A stretch of 38,403 nt of DNA, from contig DCAA01000014.1 in assembly GCA_002311345.1 (NCBI GenBank), positions 1-38,403 on the forward strand. Reading direction: 5' to 3'. The notes under the pieces were generated by a model. The model saw only the letters and a program-made list of their open reading frames with translations. It had not been told where the DNA came from and made no database searches. The stretch's first letter is position 1. Every line of letters starts with the position of its first letter. Shown here piece after piece: positions 25,080 to 34,102 of this stretch. The position numbers and the translations under genes are program-made. This DNA comes from Planctomycetes bacterium UBA1146. Its GTDB lineage: Bacteria > Planctomycetota > UBA8108 > UBA1146.

Positions 25080-26765
25080 ATGAGTCACGATTCCCAGGAA
25101 GTTATTTTTCAGGTCCAGGAGCTACACCGCTCCTTTGGATCCAAGCATGTGCTCAAGGGAGTGACCCTGGGTTTCTTCCGGGGAGCGAAGATCGGACTGA
25201 TCGGGGTCAACGGAAGTGGAAAATCGACTCTGTTAAAAATCATCGCAGGGGTCGACGAGGGGTACGAGGGATCCGTTACCATCGCCAAGGGTGCGACCAT
25301 CGGTCATGTGCCCCAGGAGCCGACTCTCGATGAATCGAAAACGGTTCGTGAAAATGTCGAAGTGGGTGCCGCAGCGGTGCGTCAACTCCTCGATGATTAC
25401 AATGCAGTGACTGAGTCTCTATCGACAGATCTCCCCGACGTTGAGATGCAGAAGGCGTATGATCGACTGGCCCAACTACAGGAGAAGATCGATTCCGCTG
25501 ACGCCTGGGAAATCGACCGTCAGATCGATCAGGCGATGCACGCGCTTCACTGTCCGCCTGGCGATTCCGCGGTGGGCCATCTCTCCGGTGGAGAGAAGCG
25601 TCGGGTGGCGCTGTGCCGCACCCTCCTCTCGCATCCTGATATCCTGCTGCTCGACGAACCGACCAATCACCTCGATGCGGATACCACCGCATGGCTGGAA
25701 CGGCACCTTGCCAACTTCGAGGGAACCGTGCTGCTCATCACCCACGACCGCTATTTCCTCGATAACGTGGTCGGCTGGATGCTGGAGATGGACCGTGGAC
25801 ACGGAAATCCTTTCGAGGGCAATTACAGCCAGTATCTCGAACAGAAGCAGAAGATGTTCGATGTCGAGAAGCGACAGGAGGGAGAGCGCCAGAAACTGCT
25901 CAGCAAGGAACTCGATTGGATTCGCCAGACTCCCAGGGCGAGGGCCACCAAGAGCAAGGCGAGAGTCGAGGCTTTCCATCGCTTGCAGGAGCAGGTCTAC
26001 GAGTCGCGAAATGAGTTGCCGGCACTGGTGATCCCGTGCGAGACGAGGCTGGGTGAGAAGGTTCTCGATGTCGTGAACCTGACCAAGGGCTTCGACGGCA
26101 GGGTGCTGTTCGAGAATCTCAGTTTTTCGTTGAGACCCGGAGCCATCGTTGGAGTCATCGGCCCCAACGGAGCGGGCAAGACCACTCTGATGCGTCTTGT
26201 CGCGGGCCTCGATGAGCCGGATTCAGGATCGGTCGAACTGGGCCCGACCGTCGAGATTTGCTTCGCCGACCAGAACCGTCAGGATCTCGACGATAACAAG
26301 ACGATCTATCAGAACATCTCCGAGGGTTATGACGTCATCAATGTCGGCAGGCTCGAGGTGCAGAGCCGAGCCTACGTGGCGCGTTTCGGATTTACCGGCG
26401 AGGATCAGGAAAAGAAGGTCGGACACTGTTCCGGTGGTATGAGAAACCGTGTGCAGATGGCAAAGATGCTACGGCGTGGTGGAAACCTGGTCATCCTCGA
26501 CGAACCGACCAACGATCTCGATATCCCGACGCTACGTCTGCTCGAGGAGGCGCTCGAAGCATTGCCTGGCTGTGGAGTGGTGGTCAGCCACGACCGGTAC
26601 TTCCTCGATCGGGTGGCGACCCACATCCTGGCCCTCGATGGAGAGGGCAGTGGCCGCTTCTTCGAGGGTTCGTACCAGGCTTATGCCGAGCGTATGCGAC
26701 AGGAGCGCATCGAACGGGGCGAGGATCCCGATTTACCGCGGGGTGTTCACCGCAGGTTCGCCTGA
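25080..26765 (+). CDS. ettA: ABC-F translation factor EttA (energy-dependent translational throttle)
   Basis: EttA binds the ribosomal E site and gates elongation according to ADP/ATP ratio. The 561-residue product has two ABC ATPase domains and no membrane segments. Domain 1 has GVNGSGKST, SGGEKRRVALCR and LLDEPTNHLD. The ABC-F linker/arm contains the ELDWIRQTPRARATKSKAR segment typical of EttA. Domain 2 has GPNGAGKTT (about residue 361), a variant signature CSGGMRNRVQMAK and ILDEPTNDLD. The length is typical. AGGAG lies 10 bases before ATG 25080, and the gene follows the selenoprotein gene by 33 bases. It ends 19 bases from the convergent 1102-residue protein gene. Confidence 0.96.
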   Translation: MSHDSQEVIFQVQELHRSFGSKHVLKGVTLGFFRGAKIGLIGVNGSGKSTLLKIIAGVDEGYEGSVTIAKGATIGHVPQEPTLDESKTVRENVEVGAAAVRQLLDDYNAVTESLSTDLPDVEMQKAYDRLAQLQEKIDSADAWEIDRQIDQAMHALHCPPGDSAVGHLSGGEKRRVALCRTLLSHPDILLLDEPTNHLDADTTAWLERHLANFEGTVLLITHDRYFLDNVVGWMLEMDRGHGNPFEGNYSQYLEQKQKMFDVEKRQEGERQKLLSKELDWIRQTPRARATKSKARVEAFHRLQEQVYESRNELPALVIPCETRLGEKVLDVVNLTKGFDGRVLFENLSFSLRPGAIVGVIGPNGAGKTTLMRLVAGLDEPDSGSVELGPTVEICFADQNRQDLDDNKTIYQNISEGYDVINVGRLEVQSRAYVARFGFTGEDQEKKVGHCSGGMRNRVQMAKMLRRGGNLVILDEPTNDLDIPTLRLLEEALEALPGCGVVVSHDRYFLDRVATHILALDGEGSGRFFEGSYQAYAERMRQERIERGEDPDLPRGVHRRFA

Positions 26766-26784
26766 GCATCGATCACCCTCAATA

Positions 26785-29700
26785 TCAGTCGCGACGGGTG
26801 TTCCAGATGCTCTGGTAATCGGTGCGGTCGGGAATTTCATCCCCTGGCGCGGGGGGATAGTTGCTCATCGCGCGGAAGGGCAGTGGCTCGATGGAGTCCC
26901 TGGCGCCCGTCAACGGGTCGAGATCCTTGCACCAGCCGAAGGTATCGAGCAACCAGGTACGCTGCCAGCCCTCGGGAAGTTCTGGCAACACGGAAGCATC
27001 GTACTCCAGCAGCAATTCGTCCCCCCCGCCGATGATCACGAAGCGATCATCGATCTCGGCGAGCAGTTCGTCGACACGTCCATGTCTCGTGACATGGCCC
27101 TGTTCCATGGCGCGATAATCGAGGGTCGGATCGCGCAGGTCATAGTGGTAGGTGGCCGGAAGTTGACCATCTTCGCTGTATTCCCGTGGGTAGCCGCCGT
27201 CTCGTAGCAGCGCCGAGTGCAGTGGGATGATATGAACCTGACCTGGCCGTGGTTCCTTTACAGAAGCGAGGAACACCCGGTCCCAGTAAAGTTCCAGGTT
27301 CGATTCGATGCGAAACTCTCGGGCTCCCAGAGCGACGATGTCGCTGACATCGAGCACCATCGTCTTCGGCATTCCTGCTGGATAACCGATCTCCTCGCCG
27401 AGTAACTGCCACGGTTCCCCTGCATCCTTGCGCCAGCGGAAGGTGGGGGCGGAGAATTGCCGCGAACCCTGCCAGGCTGCGAAGTTGATGCGGGAGTAGG
27501 GGTACTCGATCCAGCCATCGAGAAACAACGCGACACGCTGGCCCTCGGGAACACTCTCGAATGTGAACTCCCACACCTGATCCTCGCAGTAGCCGACCAG
27601 ATCGGGCACCAGCGCACGTGGGCCGGCGTAGATACGGTCGATCTTGCGAATCCGGTCCGGGTCAACCCGACCATTCGCATCGCGTACGTTGATCGGAAAT
27701 ACCCGATCCCGATCTTGCAGAAGTAACGCTTTTCCCGATGGTGGATCGGACTGTACCGGGAAGTACTCCTCCGGATAGCACGATTGGGTTGCGGGGTGAT
27801 CGACCGCCAGCAGTTGAAGTCGATCGGCGTAACAGATCTCCTGCATCGGCTCCATCACACTCAGTCGCAACCGATCTCCCACCTGGGTGAGGGCACCGGG
27901 AGCGATGCGAACTACCTCGGTCGGCTCCGGGGGTGCGTACTTCCCCGGTCCGATCCAGGAGCCGAGACCTCCACCTCCCATGAAATCAGTGATGAATTGC
28001 CACTTCTGGCCATCGAAGGTGAAGAGCACCGGACAGGAGGACGACTTGCGTTGTACTTCTTCGATGCGCTGACACTGATCGGCAGCAACATCCATCTCTG
28101 CCTGAAGGACTCCATCGGTCCACTCGATGATGAGGCTACTGACATGAGTTGCGGTATTGATCCCGACGACAACCGGCAGCAGGCCGCGGGCCTTGTTACC
28201 GAGGCTGCCTTCCTGAAATGCGAGCACGGTGTGGTCCGGATTTCTGAGTTCGAGCCGTGCACCGAATCCGAGCAGGTTGGTGCGTCGGTCATCCCCATCA
28301 CGCTTTCCTCCGAGGTGAGAACGGAAGGCATGCAACCGGTAGGTCGGGATATCCAGATCGTTTCGTAGTAGCCATAACGAGCCATCCTGCTGCTCCAGGA
28401 TCAGATCTGGGTCGCCATCGCCATCGACATCTCCGACGACGATGTTCACTGCGGCCGGGAAGGATCGGGAACTCAGCAGCGGTACGCCATCTATGTGATG
28501 CAGGATCGATGTCCTCGATGTGCTACCCAGCAGGATTTCCTGAGTTCCGTCCAGATCGAGGTCGGCAGCGGCGATCGTTTCGAACGTTTCGGAAGTGATC
28601 TCCGCGGGGAGGGAAACCTCACCGTCAAAAATCGCCTTGCCCGGAGCATCCTTGACGGTGCCTGCTCGGCGGAGGATGCGTAGCTTTCCATCCTGGAGCA
28701 GCACCAGTTCTGCCCCGAGTTGCCCATCGACATCGACCAGCAGCGCCGAGGTTGCGGCGATCGGTGCGCCTGCGGTCAACGGTCGCTGTTCGGGGTTCTC
28801 GGAGAATTGCCACTGGGGCGCGCCGGAGATCCACGAGAGAGTCTCACCTATCAGTAGCAGGTCCGGATCATGGTCGTGATCGAGATCGCGTACAGCGATG
28901 ATCTTGTCGACTCGCTGGCGAGAACCGAGATCGGGCGAATCCTCCAGGCTCCTGAAGTTGCGACCCTCATTGAGTGAGAGTTGTACCGGACCCTTGCCGC
29001 TGGCCAGCAGTAGATCCAGATCTCCCTCCATGTCGATGTCGGCGAGCATCAAATCCGTTGCTGCTGCAACCACGGTCGAGATCCTCTCCTCGAAATCGGG
29101 AATTCGCCCCGCTTCTCCACGCTGAATGCGCACCTCTTTCCCGTCAGAGATGACCAGGTCAGCGATGCCGTCCTCATCAACATCGCCGATGGCAAAGGAG
29201 ATGGCTCCCTCCAGTGCTGGTAGCGATGCGAGTTTTTTTGGCTCGGCTGTCAGATCCCAGGCAGCAGGTTCGTCACCGGCGATCCACAGATCCGGAATGC
29301 AATCGAGGTCGGTATCGACCAGTGCGAAGGGAGCGGCCCCTCCTTCACGGGGCCCCGTGATCCTCATCAACTCGGAGACACTGCCCGAGGAGATGAGGTA
29401 ACGAGAGGCACTCGGTGGGCTCCAGTCGCGGATCGCCTCGGCGGGTTTTCCCTGTTCGGTGTACTTGGTGCTGTGTGCGCGACCTGTGCCGGTGGCTTCA
29501 AGATCGCGGAAGGTGGCCAGAGCTCGATCAGCATCTTCAATCCTGCCTGCACGTCGCCATGCCAGTTGCAGGTTGTTCCAGGCTCCCCGGATGGTTGGAT
29601 CGAGTTGAACGGCCATCTCGAAATGTGGAAGCGCCTCAGCACTTCTACCGCTATGGATCAGCCCGATGGCGACCTGATAATGGCAGTCCGCGTCGCGAGG

Positions 29701-30093
29701 TGAATGCCGGAGTGCTTGCTCGAATTCTTTGAGGGCTGCCTCTTCTGCGCCCAGGAAGCGATGGATGATCCCGAATGAATAGGCGACTCGCGGATCGTCA
29801 GGTTTAAGTTGACGTGCTTTCGACAGCGTTTGGAGAGCGCGGTCAGCTCCCTTCTCTGCCTGGTTCAGTTGTGCGATTGCAAGATTGAATCGGGGGACGA
29901 AATGTGACGGAGCTTTCTCGACCAGTTTCAGCAACGCTTTTTCTGCATCCTCGAACCGATGTTGTGACAGTAGCGTCAAACCTTCGAGATGGAGAGAGAG
30001 CAGTTCAGCAGTTGGAGGCCTGGACACGGAAGTACACGACGAGAGGAGAGAGCAGCAAACCAGAACAAGAATCAGGAGTAGTCGGCGAGACAT
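26785..30093 (-). CDS. TPR / FG-GAP / ASPIC-UnbV lipoprotein
   Basis: ATG 30093 gives a lipoprotein signal (LLLILVLVCCSLLSSC). The 1102-residue product has TPR repeats to about residue 200 (RFEDAEKALLKLVEKAPSHF, AALKEFEQALRHSPRDADCH). Seven FG-GAP/VCBS loops follow at about 250-560 (DTDLDCIPDLWIAGDE, GDVDGDGDPDLILEQQ). An ASPIC/UnbV region lies at about 607-680 (GFGARLELRNPDHTVL, SSLIIEWTDGVLQAE). A C-terminal region of about 400 residues begins at LFTFDGQKWQFITDFMGGGG and includes LQLLAVDHP, resembling an unnamed segment seen after UnbV in similar CRTAC1-like proteins. No dockerin-like tail is present. It is likely anchored in the envelope, with TPRs for protein contact and the propeller for calcium-dependent binding. 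The function is unknown. Confidence 0.85.
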   Translation of the reverse strand: MSRRLLLILVLVCCSLLSSCTSVSRPPTAELLSLHLEGLTLLSQHRFEDAEKALLKLVEKAPSHFVPRFNLAIAQLNQAEKGADRALQTLSKARQLKPDDPRVAYSFGIIHRFLGAEEAALKEFEQALRHSPRDADCHYQVAIGLIHSGRSAEALPHFEMAVQLDPTIRGAWNNLQLAWRRAGRIEDADRALATFRDLEATGTGRAHSTKYTEQGKPAEAIRDWSPPSASRYLISSGSVSELMRITGPREGGAAPFALVDTDLDCIPDLWIAGDEPAAWDLTAEPKKLASLPALEGAISFAIGDVDEDGIADLVISDGKEVRIQRGEAGRIPDFEERISTVVAAATDLMLADIDMEGDLDLLLASGKGPVQLSLNEGRNFRSLEDSPDLGSRQRVDKIIAVRDLDHDHDPDLLLIGETLSWISGAPQWQFSENPEQRPLTAGAPIAATSALLVDVDGQLGAELVLLQDGKLRILRRAGTVKDAPGKAIFDGEVSLPAEITSETFETIAAADLDLDGTQEILLGSTSRTSILHHIDGVPLLSSRSFPAAVNIVVGDVDGDGDPDLILEQQDGSLWLLRNDLDIPTYRLHAFRSHLGGKRDGDDRRTNLLGFGARLELRNPDHTVLAFQEGSLGNKARGLLPVVVGINTATHVSSLIIEWTDGVLQAEMDVAADQCQRIEEVQRKSSSCPVLFTFDGQKWQFITDFMGGGGLGSWIGPGKYAPPEPTEVVRIAPGALTQVGDRLRLSVMEPMQEICYADRLQLLAVDHPATQSCYPEEYFPVQSDPPSGKALLLQDRDRVFPINVRDANGRVDPDRIRKIDRIYAGPRALVPDLVGYCEDQVWEFTFESVPEGQRVALFLDGWIEYPYSRINFAAWQGSRQFSAPTFRWRKDAGEPWQLLGEEIGYPAGMPKTMVLDVSDIVALGAREFRIESNLELYWDRVFLASVKEPRPGQVHIIPLHSALLRDGGYPREYSEDGQLPATYHYDLRDPTLDYRAMEQGHVTRHGRVDELLAEIDDRFVIIGGGDELLLEYDASVLPELPEGWQRTWLLDTFGWCKDLDPLTGARDSIEPLPFRAMSNYPPAPGDEIPDRTDYQSIWNTRRD

Positions 30094-30179
30094 CACCCCA
30101 CCCCCCTTCGCTTGCGGTGTCTTTCGCGGCTCCAATCTAGTCGCTGAAGGCGTCCACTTCTACCAGGACTGAGTGCGCA

Positions 30180-31136
30180 TCAGCGTAGTTGTCGACGCAG
30201 TGAAGAGGGCAGGTCTGGACTGAGGAAACGGTATCCCAGTCGCTTCAGCCGCCTGGAAATCACCCGAGGACCTTCCAGGATCAAGCGCTGACCCATCTCT
30301 CCCATCAGTAACTTGATGACGAATGCCGGCACAGGAGGGGCCACCGGTCTGCGCAGAGCAGCCGCGAGTGTTGTGGTGAAGTCAATATTTCTTACCGCCC
30401 CTGGGGCGGTGCAGTTGAGTACGCCGGAGATGGAAGGATCTGCCAGTACCCATCGGATGATCTCGACCAGATCGTCGAGATCGATCCAGCTCATCCATTG
30501 ACGTCCAGAGCCGATTCGACTTCCCAGACAAAATCGAAACAGTGGCAGCAATTTCGCGAGAATTCCTCCCGCAGGAGAAAGCACCAATCCGATCCGAAGT
30601 CGTACCACTCGAGTACCGACCTCTTCCAACGGTGAAGATGCATTCTCCCAGTCTCGACAAAGTTTCCCCAGAAAACCGTCGCCTAGGGGCGAGTCCTCCG
30701 TCATCTCCTCGTCACCTTCGCTCGGATAACCTCCCACGGCGCTGGCGCTGATGAATGTGGATGGGGGAGAGGAAAGTTGTCGTAACAGGGAAACCAGATT
30801 GCGGGTCGCATCGACCCGGCTCGAACGAATCTTATCCTTGCGTTCGTCACTCCAGCGCCCTGCCGCGATGTTTTCCCCCGCCAGATGGACCACTGCATCG
30901 ATCTTTTCGAACGCTTCACGTTCCTTTGTCGGGATCTCCTCGGGTGATTCGAGAGGTCGCCAGCGGATCTCGTTCTCTCCACGGGGGTCTGTTCGGACTG
31001 CACGTATCACCCGGTGACCTTGTTGCTCCAGCGATGGGATCAGTGCCGACCCGACCAGCCCGGATGCACCAGTGACCAGGATGAGAGATCGATTTCCCTC
31101 GGCCAGAGGCGAGGAGGATGCTGAAGAAAGTCTCAT
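30180..31136 (-). CDS. TIGR01777-family NAD-dependent epimerase/dehydratase-like protein
   Basis: The 318-residue product is an extended SDR: Rossmann motif VTGASGLVGSALIPSL, then HLAGENIAAGRWSDERKDKI, which is a hallmark of TIGR01777/YfcH proteins. SASAVGGYPSEGDE holds the active-site region with GYP in place of the usual YG. GLVLSPAGGILAKLLPLFRFCLG and SWIDLDDLVEIIRWVL follow, with a DUF1731-like C-terminus. Members are often misnamed cell-division inhibitor SulA; the real substrate is unknown. ATG 31136 overlaps the last base of the alcohol dehydrogenase stop (TGATG), so it is translationally coupled to that gene. The 44-base stretch to the large lipoprotein gene's longest frame shows no clear terminator. 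Confidence 0.9.
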   Translation of the reverse strand: MRLSSASSSPLAEGNRSLILVTGASGLVGSALIPSLEQQGHRVIRAVRTDPRGENEIRWRPLESPEEIPTKEREAFEKIDAVVHLAGENIAAGRWSDERKDKIRSSRVDATRNLVSLLRQLSSPPSTFISASAVGGYPSEGDEEMTEDSPLGDGFLGKLCRDWENASSPLEEVGTRVVRLRIGLVLSPAGGILAKLLPLFRFCLGSRIGSGRQWMSWIDLDDLVEIIRWVLADPSISGVLNCTAPGAVRNIDFTTTLAAALRRPVAPPVPAFVIKLLMGEMGQRLILEGPRVISRRLKRLGYRFLSPDLPSSLRRQLR

Positions 31137-32314
31137 CAACCTGTTTCCGGGTCGCGTACCAGCGTCACCGTCTTGATGTATCCCGGGGATCCGTAGCTGA
31201 CGTCGAAGCTGTTTGCTACCGAGTCGAGTCCCGCTCCGACATGAGTGACCAGGCTTCCGACATCGATGGACCCATCCTCGATCAGGTGCAGTGATTTGCG
31301 GTAGATCGACGGGCGACCGTCCTCGTCGAACCCGCCGGAAGCACCAACGGGACACAGCAGGGTCGGGACTCGAAACTGGACCGCGTTCATCGCCTCGAGG
31401 CTGGCGCCACCGTGACCGTGTGCATACATCAGTACCGTTGCCTGGGTGCGGATGAGCGCCGGTATTTGCTCGAAGATGATGCCAGCCCCGGCTGCATCGA
31501 CAAAGAACTCGACCCTTCGCCCGCCCGTGCGGGTCAAGATTTCGTCGACCAGGTCAGATGATGTTGGGTCGACGGCGTCTGCACCGTAGCGCTCTGCGAG
31601 TGCTCTCTTGATGGGATCCGGTTCACTGACCACGAGTGCGCCCTGGTATCCGTATAAATTCCTCAGCGCCTGGATGAAGAGCAAACCAGCGGGACCGGCC
31701 CCACAGATCAGCGCGCAGCGAACGCGCTCCGAGGGATCTTCCGCATCGAAGCGATAACGTGAAGATGCAGCCATCACGGTTTCGAGAGAATGGAGGACGC
31801 AGGCGAGAGGCTCTGTCATCACCGTCTCGGTGGCGGGTCGATCGGATGTCACCTTCAACAGGTTGACCGCTGGAACGCTGATGAAGTCAGCGAGACCTCC
31901 GGGAAGGCCGGTGATGCCGAATTCCCGATACCACTCACATTGATGAGAGAAGCCGCTGGCGCAGTATTCGCAGAGGTGTTCCTTCCCCTCGCTGACGCAA
32001 CTGAGACCCTGATCGATCACCACCCGGTCTCCGGGAGACAGGTCCAGGACCTGATCTCCTACCTCCTCGATGGTACCGGTGACCTCGTGACCGAGAACCT
32101 GTGGGTGCTGCTCGAGGGGGACGGGAAACCCCCGATCATCGACATTGTAGTTCGCCTCCCCGGTGTAGATGTGATAGTCGGAGCCACATAACCCGACCGC
32201 ATCCACCCGGATCATCGCATCCTTCGGCCCGAGTGCAGGAACAGGAATCTCACGGATCGCCATCGATCGGGGAGCTTCGAGGACGCTGGCCCTCATCATC
32301 CTCGTATCTGGCAT
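31136..32314 (-). CDS. Zinc-dependent alcohol/sugar dehydrogenase (MDR family)
   Basis: The 392-residue product is a medium-chain dehydrogenase oxidising a polyol or sugar acid with NAD(P). Catalytic zinc ligands are visible in VGLCGSDYHIY (Cys) and VLGHEVTG (His-Glu). A structural-zinc lobe has four Cys spaced through SCVSEGKEHLC-EYCASGFSHQC, with a longer first interval than usual. The Rossmann motif is ICGAGPAGLLFIQAL. It follows the altronate/galactarate dehydratase gene by 22 bases on the same strand and precedes the coupled TIGR01777 gene. The pairing with UxaA/GarD suggests a role in oxidising a sugar acid or its precursor. The exact substrate is unknown. Confidence 0.88.
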   Translation of the reverse strand: MPDTRMMRASVLEAPRSMAIREIPVPALGPKDAMIRVDAVGLCGSDYHIYTGEANYNVDDRGFPVPLEQHPQVLGHEVTGTIEEVGDQVLDLSPGDRVVIDQGLSCVSEGKEHLCEYCASGFSHQCEWYREFGITGLPGGLADFISVPAVNLLKVTSDRPATETVMTEPLACVLHSLETVMAASSRYRFDAEDPSERVRCALICGAGPAGLLFIQALRNLYGYQGALVVSEPDPIKRALAERYGADAVDPTSSDLVDEILTRTGGRRVEFFVDAAGAGIIFEQIPALIRTQATVLMYAHGHGGASLEAMNAVQFRVPTLLCPVGASGGFDEDGRPSIYRKSLHLIEDGSIDVGSLVTHVGAGLDSVANSFDVSYGSPGYIKTVTLVRDPETG

Positions 32315-32336
32315 CGATTTGCTCCTGGTTCAGGGA

Positions 32337-33908
32337 TCAGAGCGAGACGGACTGTTCCGCCCAGATCTGGAATTCACGGTGCTTGTGGATCTCTGCATGG
32401 GCCAGTTTCTGGCCGCTTGCGACCTCAACGACCCGATCGAATACCCTCTGGCCGACCTGGGGGATCGTCTCCGTTCCATCGATGATGGGGCCGGCATCGA
32501 GATCGATGTCATCTGGCATCCTCTCGAAGACGGGAGTGTTGGATGCGAGTTTCAGGACCGGGCAGATGGCATTACCGATGGTGGTGCCTCTACCGGTGGT
32601 GAAGACCACCACGTTTGCTCCACTGGCGACCATCCCAGGAACCGATTCCTGATCGTATCCGGGCCCCTGCATCAGTTGGAGTCCTTTTCCTTTCGGTGGC
32701 TCCGAGTACTCGGTGGTCCCCTCGACTCGGGTGGTTCCTCCCTTTGCGATGGCTCCGAGTGATTTGATGGTGATGTTGAGCAGGCCGCCATCGATGTTTC
32801 CTGGACTTGGATTTTCATCGAGGACAGTCCCCACTGCCGATGCGTACTTCTTGTACCAATCGACCAGCCCGTAGACTTCCCTGGCCACATCTGCATCGCG
32901 AGAGCGAAGTGCCAGGACATGCTCGGCGCCGCAAAACTCGGGTACCTCGCTGAGGATCACGGTTCCGCCGCACCGAACGATGAGATCGGCGGCGTGACCT
33001 AGCGCCGGATTGGCAGATAGTCCCGAGAATCCATCCGAACCTCCACATTCAAGGCCCAGTACGATTTCGCTGGCGGGAATCGTCTCGCGAACAGCCCGGT
33101 TCACCTCGGGGAGCATCTCCTTGACTGCGGCGAGCCCCTTGCTGACCACCTGCGCGGTACCACCGGCGGACTGGACTCCGAGCCAGTGGACCGGTTTTTC
33201 GAAGCCATCGTCACCACGACGACGCAAATAGTCCTCCATCTTCGACAGGTTCGTCTTCTCGCATCCGAGTTCGATCATCACAACCGCACCGACATTGGGA
33301 TGGGCGGCGTAGTTGGCGAGTGTCCTCAGGGTGACATCCAGGTTGTTCCCATCGGAACAGCCGCAGCCCTTGTTGTGAGGGATCCCCACAACTCCATCGA
33401 CATTCGGATACAGTTGAGGATCGAACAGGGTGTGCTCTGCGATGATGGAGATCTGTTGCGCTTCATGGCTAGCACACATGCTTGTCGGCACGATCAGGAC
33501 GTAATTTCTGGTGCCTACTTTGCCATTGGACCTGCGGAATCCCTCGAAGGTGGGGATCTCCGATTCGCCGAAGTAATCGGGCGCTGGAGTACTGAGTTGA
33601 TCGGGGACCTCACGCACAACGGGAACATCGTTATTCATGTTCGATCGGGTCACGACCTCGCCGGCGCCGATCCCCATCGACTTACCGATCGGCTGTCCGT
33701 ACTGGATCACCTGCTGATCGACCGGAATCTCGACCAGCGCAAATCGATGCCCGGCTGTGGGTTGACCCCTCACCAGCAACGGATCCTGTCCAGGTATCTC
33801 GATGGAGGTGCCTTCTTCGAAGCCAAACTTGATCACAGCGACATTATCATCGGGATGAACCTGGATGGCGTGCTGTTGGAGGGGGAAAGCCCCTGTGGGT
33901 ACGGACAT
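32337..33908 (-). CDS. Altronate/galactarate dehydratase family (UxaA/GarD)
   Basis: These metal-dependent enzymes dehydrate altronate, galactarate or related sugar acids to 2-keto-3-deoxy acids. The 523-residue product has an N-terminal SAF-like domain (about 10-95; HPDDNVAVIKFG, ALVEIPVDQQVIQYGQPIG), then the catalytic part: GTRNYVLIVPTSMCAS, VVGIPHNKGCGCSDG, VVMIELGCEKTNLS, LGLECGGSDGFSGLSANPALG, LSEVPEFCGAEHVL, NPSPGNIDGGLLN and VFTTGRGTTIGNAICPVLKL. The length equals that of E. coli GarD, while HNKGCGC is more UxaA-like. The choice between altronate, galactarate and another acid is therefore open. ATG 33908 has a modest ribosome site (GAAGG). It heads a minus-strand operon with the dehydrogenase and the TIGR01777 gene. 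Confidence 0.93.
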   Translation of the reverse strand: MSVPTGAFPLQQHAIQVHPDDNVAVIKFGFEEGTSIEIPGQDPLLVRGQPTAGHRFALVEIPVDQQVIQYGQPIGKSMGIGAGEVVTRSNMNNDVPVVREVPDQLSTPAPDYFGESEIPTFEGFRRSNGKVGTRNYVLIVPTSMCASHEAQQISIIAEHTLFDPQLYPNVDGVVGIPHNKGCGCSDGNNLDVTLRTLANYAAHPNVGAVVMIELGCEKTNLSKMEDYLRRRGDDGFEKPVHWLGVQSAGGTAQVVSKGLAAVKEMLPEVNRAVRETIPASEIVLGLECGGSDGFSGLSANPALGHAADLIVRCGGTVILSEVPEFCGAEHVLALRSRDADVAREVYGLVDWYKKYASAVGTVLDENPSPGNIDGGLLNITIKSLGAIAKGGTTRVEGTTEYSEPPKGKGLQLMQGPGYDQESVPGMVASGANVVVFTTGRGTTIGNAICPVLKLASNTPVFERMPDDIDLDAGPIIDGTETIPQVGQRVFDRVVEVASGQKLAHAEIHKHREFQIWAEQSVSL

Positions 33909-33968
33909 CAGATGAGCACCTTCCCGAACTGGATCCAGCGAACATGAGGCGTCTTACCCCACCCCGAT

Positions 33969-33997
33969 AGTATATCGAGCGATCCTGTTGCTGGGAA
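33969..33997 (-). promoter_or_regulatory. Candidate sigma70-type promoter for the sugar-acid dehydratase operon
   Basis: On the minus strand, TTCCCA (33997-33992) and TATACT (33974-33969) are separated by 17 bases. The -10 matches five of six consensus bases and the -35 four of six. The site is about 60 bases before ATG 33908. It is a sequence match only. Confidence 0.4.
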
Positions 33998-34028
33998 ACG
34001 GCCCTTGGGGCTGATCATCGTTGCTGTA

Positions 34029-34041
34029 CACAGAAACTGTG
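34029..34041. promoter_or_regulatory. Palindromic operator-like site CACAG-AAA-CTGTG
   Basis: A perfect 5-bp inverted repeat with a 3-base centre lies between the divergent dehydratase and Hyi-like genes. It sits about 20 bases before a TATGAT -10-like hexamer (34061-34066) serving the plus-strand gene, so a bound protein could cover its -35 region. No cognate regulator is in the window. Confidence 0.35.
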
Positions 34042-34102
34042 CCTATTTTGAGGGGGATCGTATGATCAGTTCCAGAGGTATCGATCCTAGGAGGAGCAAT
34101 CG

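Noticed and set aside
30180..31136. Annotation as cell-division inhibitor SulA
   Set aside because: The GENIAAGRWSDERK pattern is TIGR01777/YfcH; the SulA name is a well-known database misannotation and there is no SOS context.
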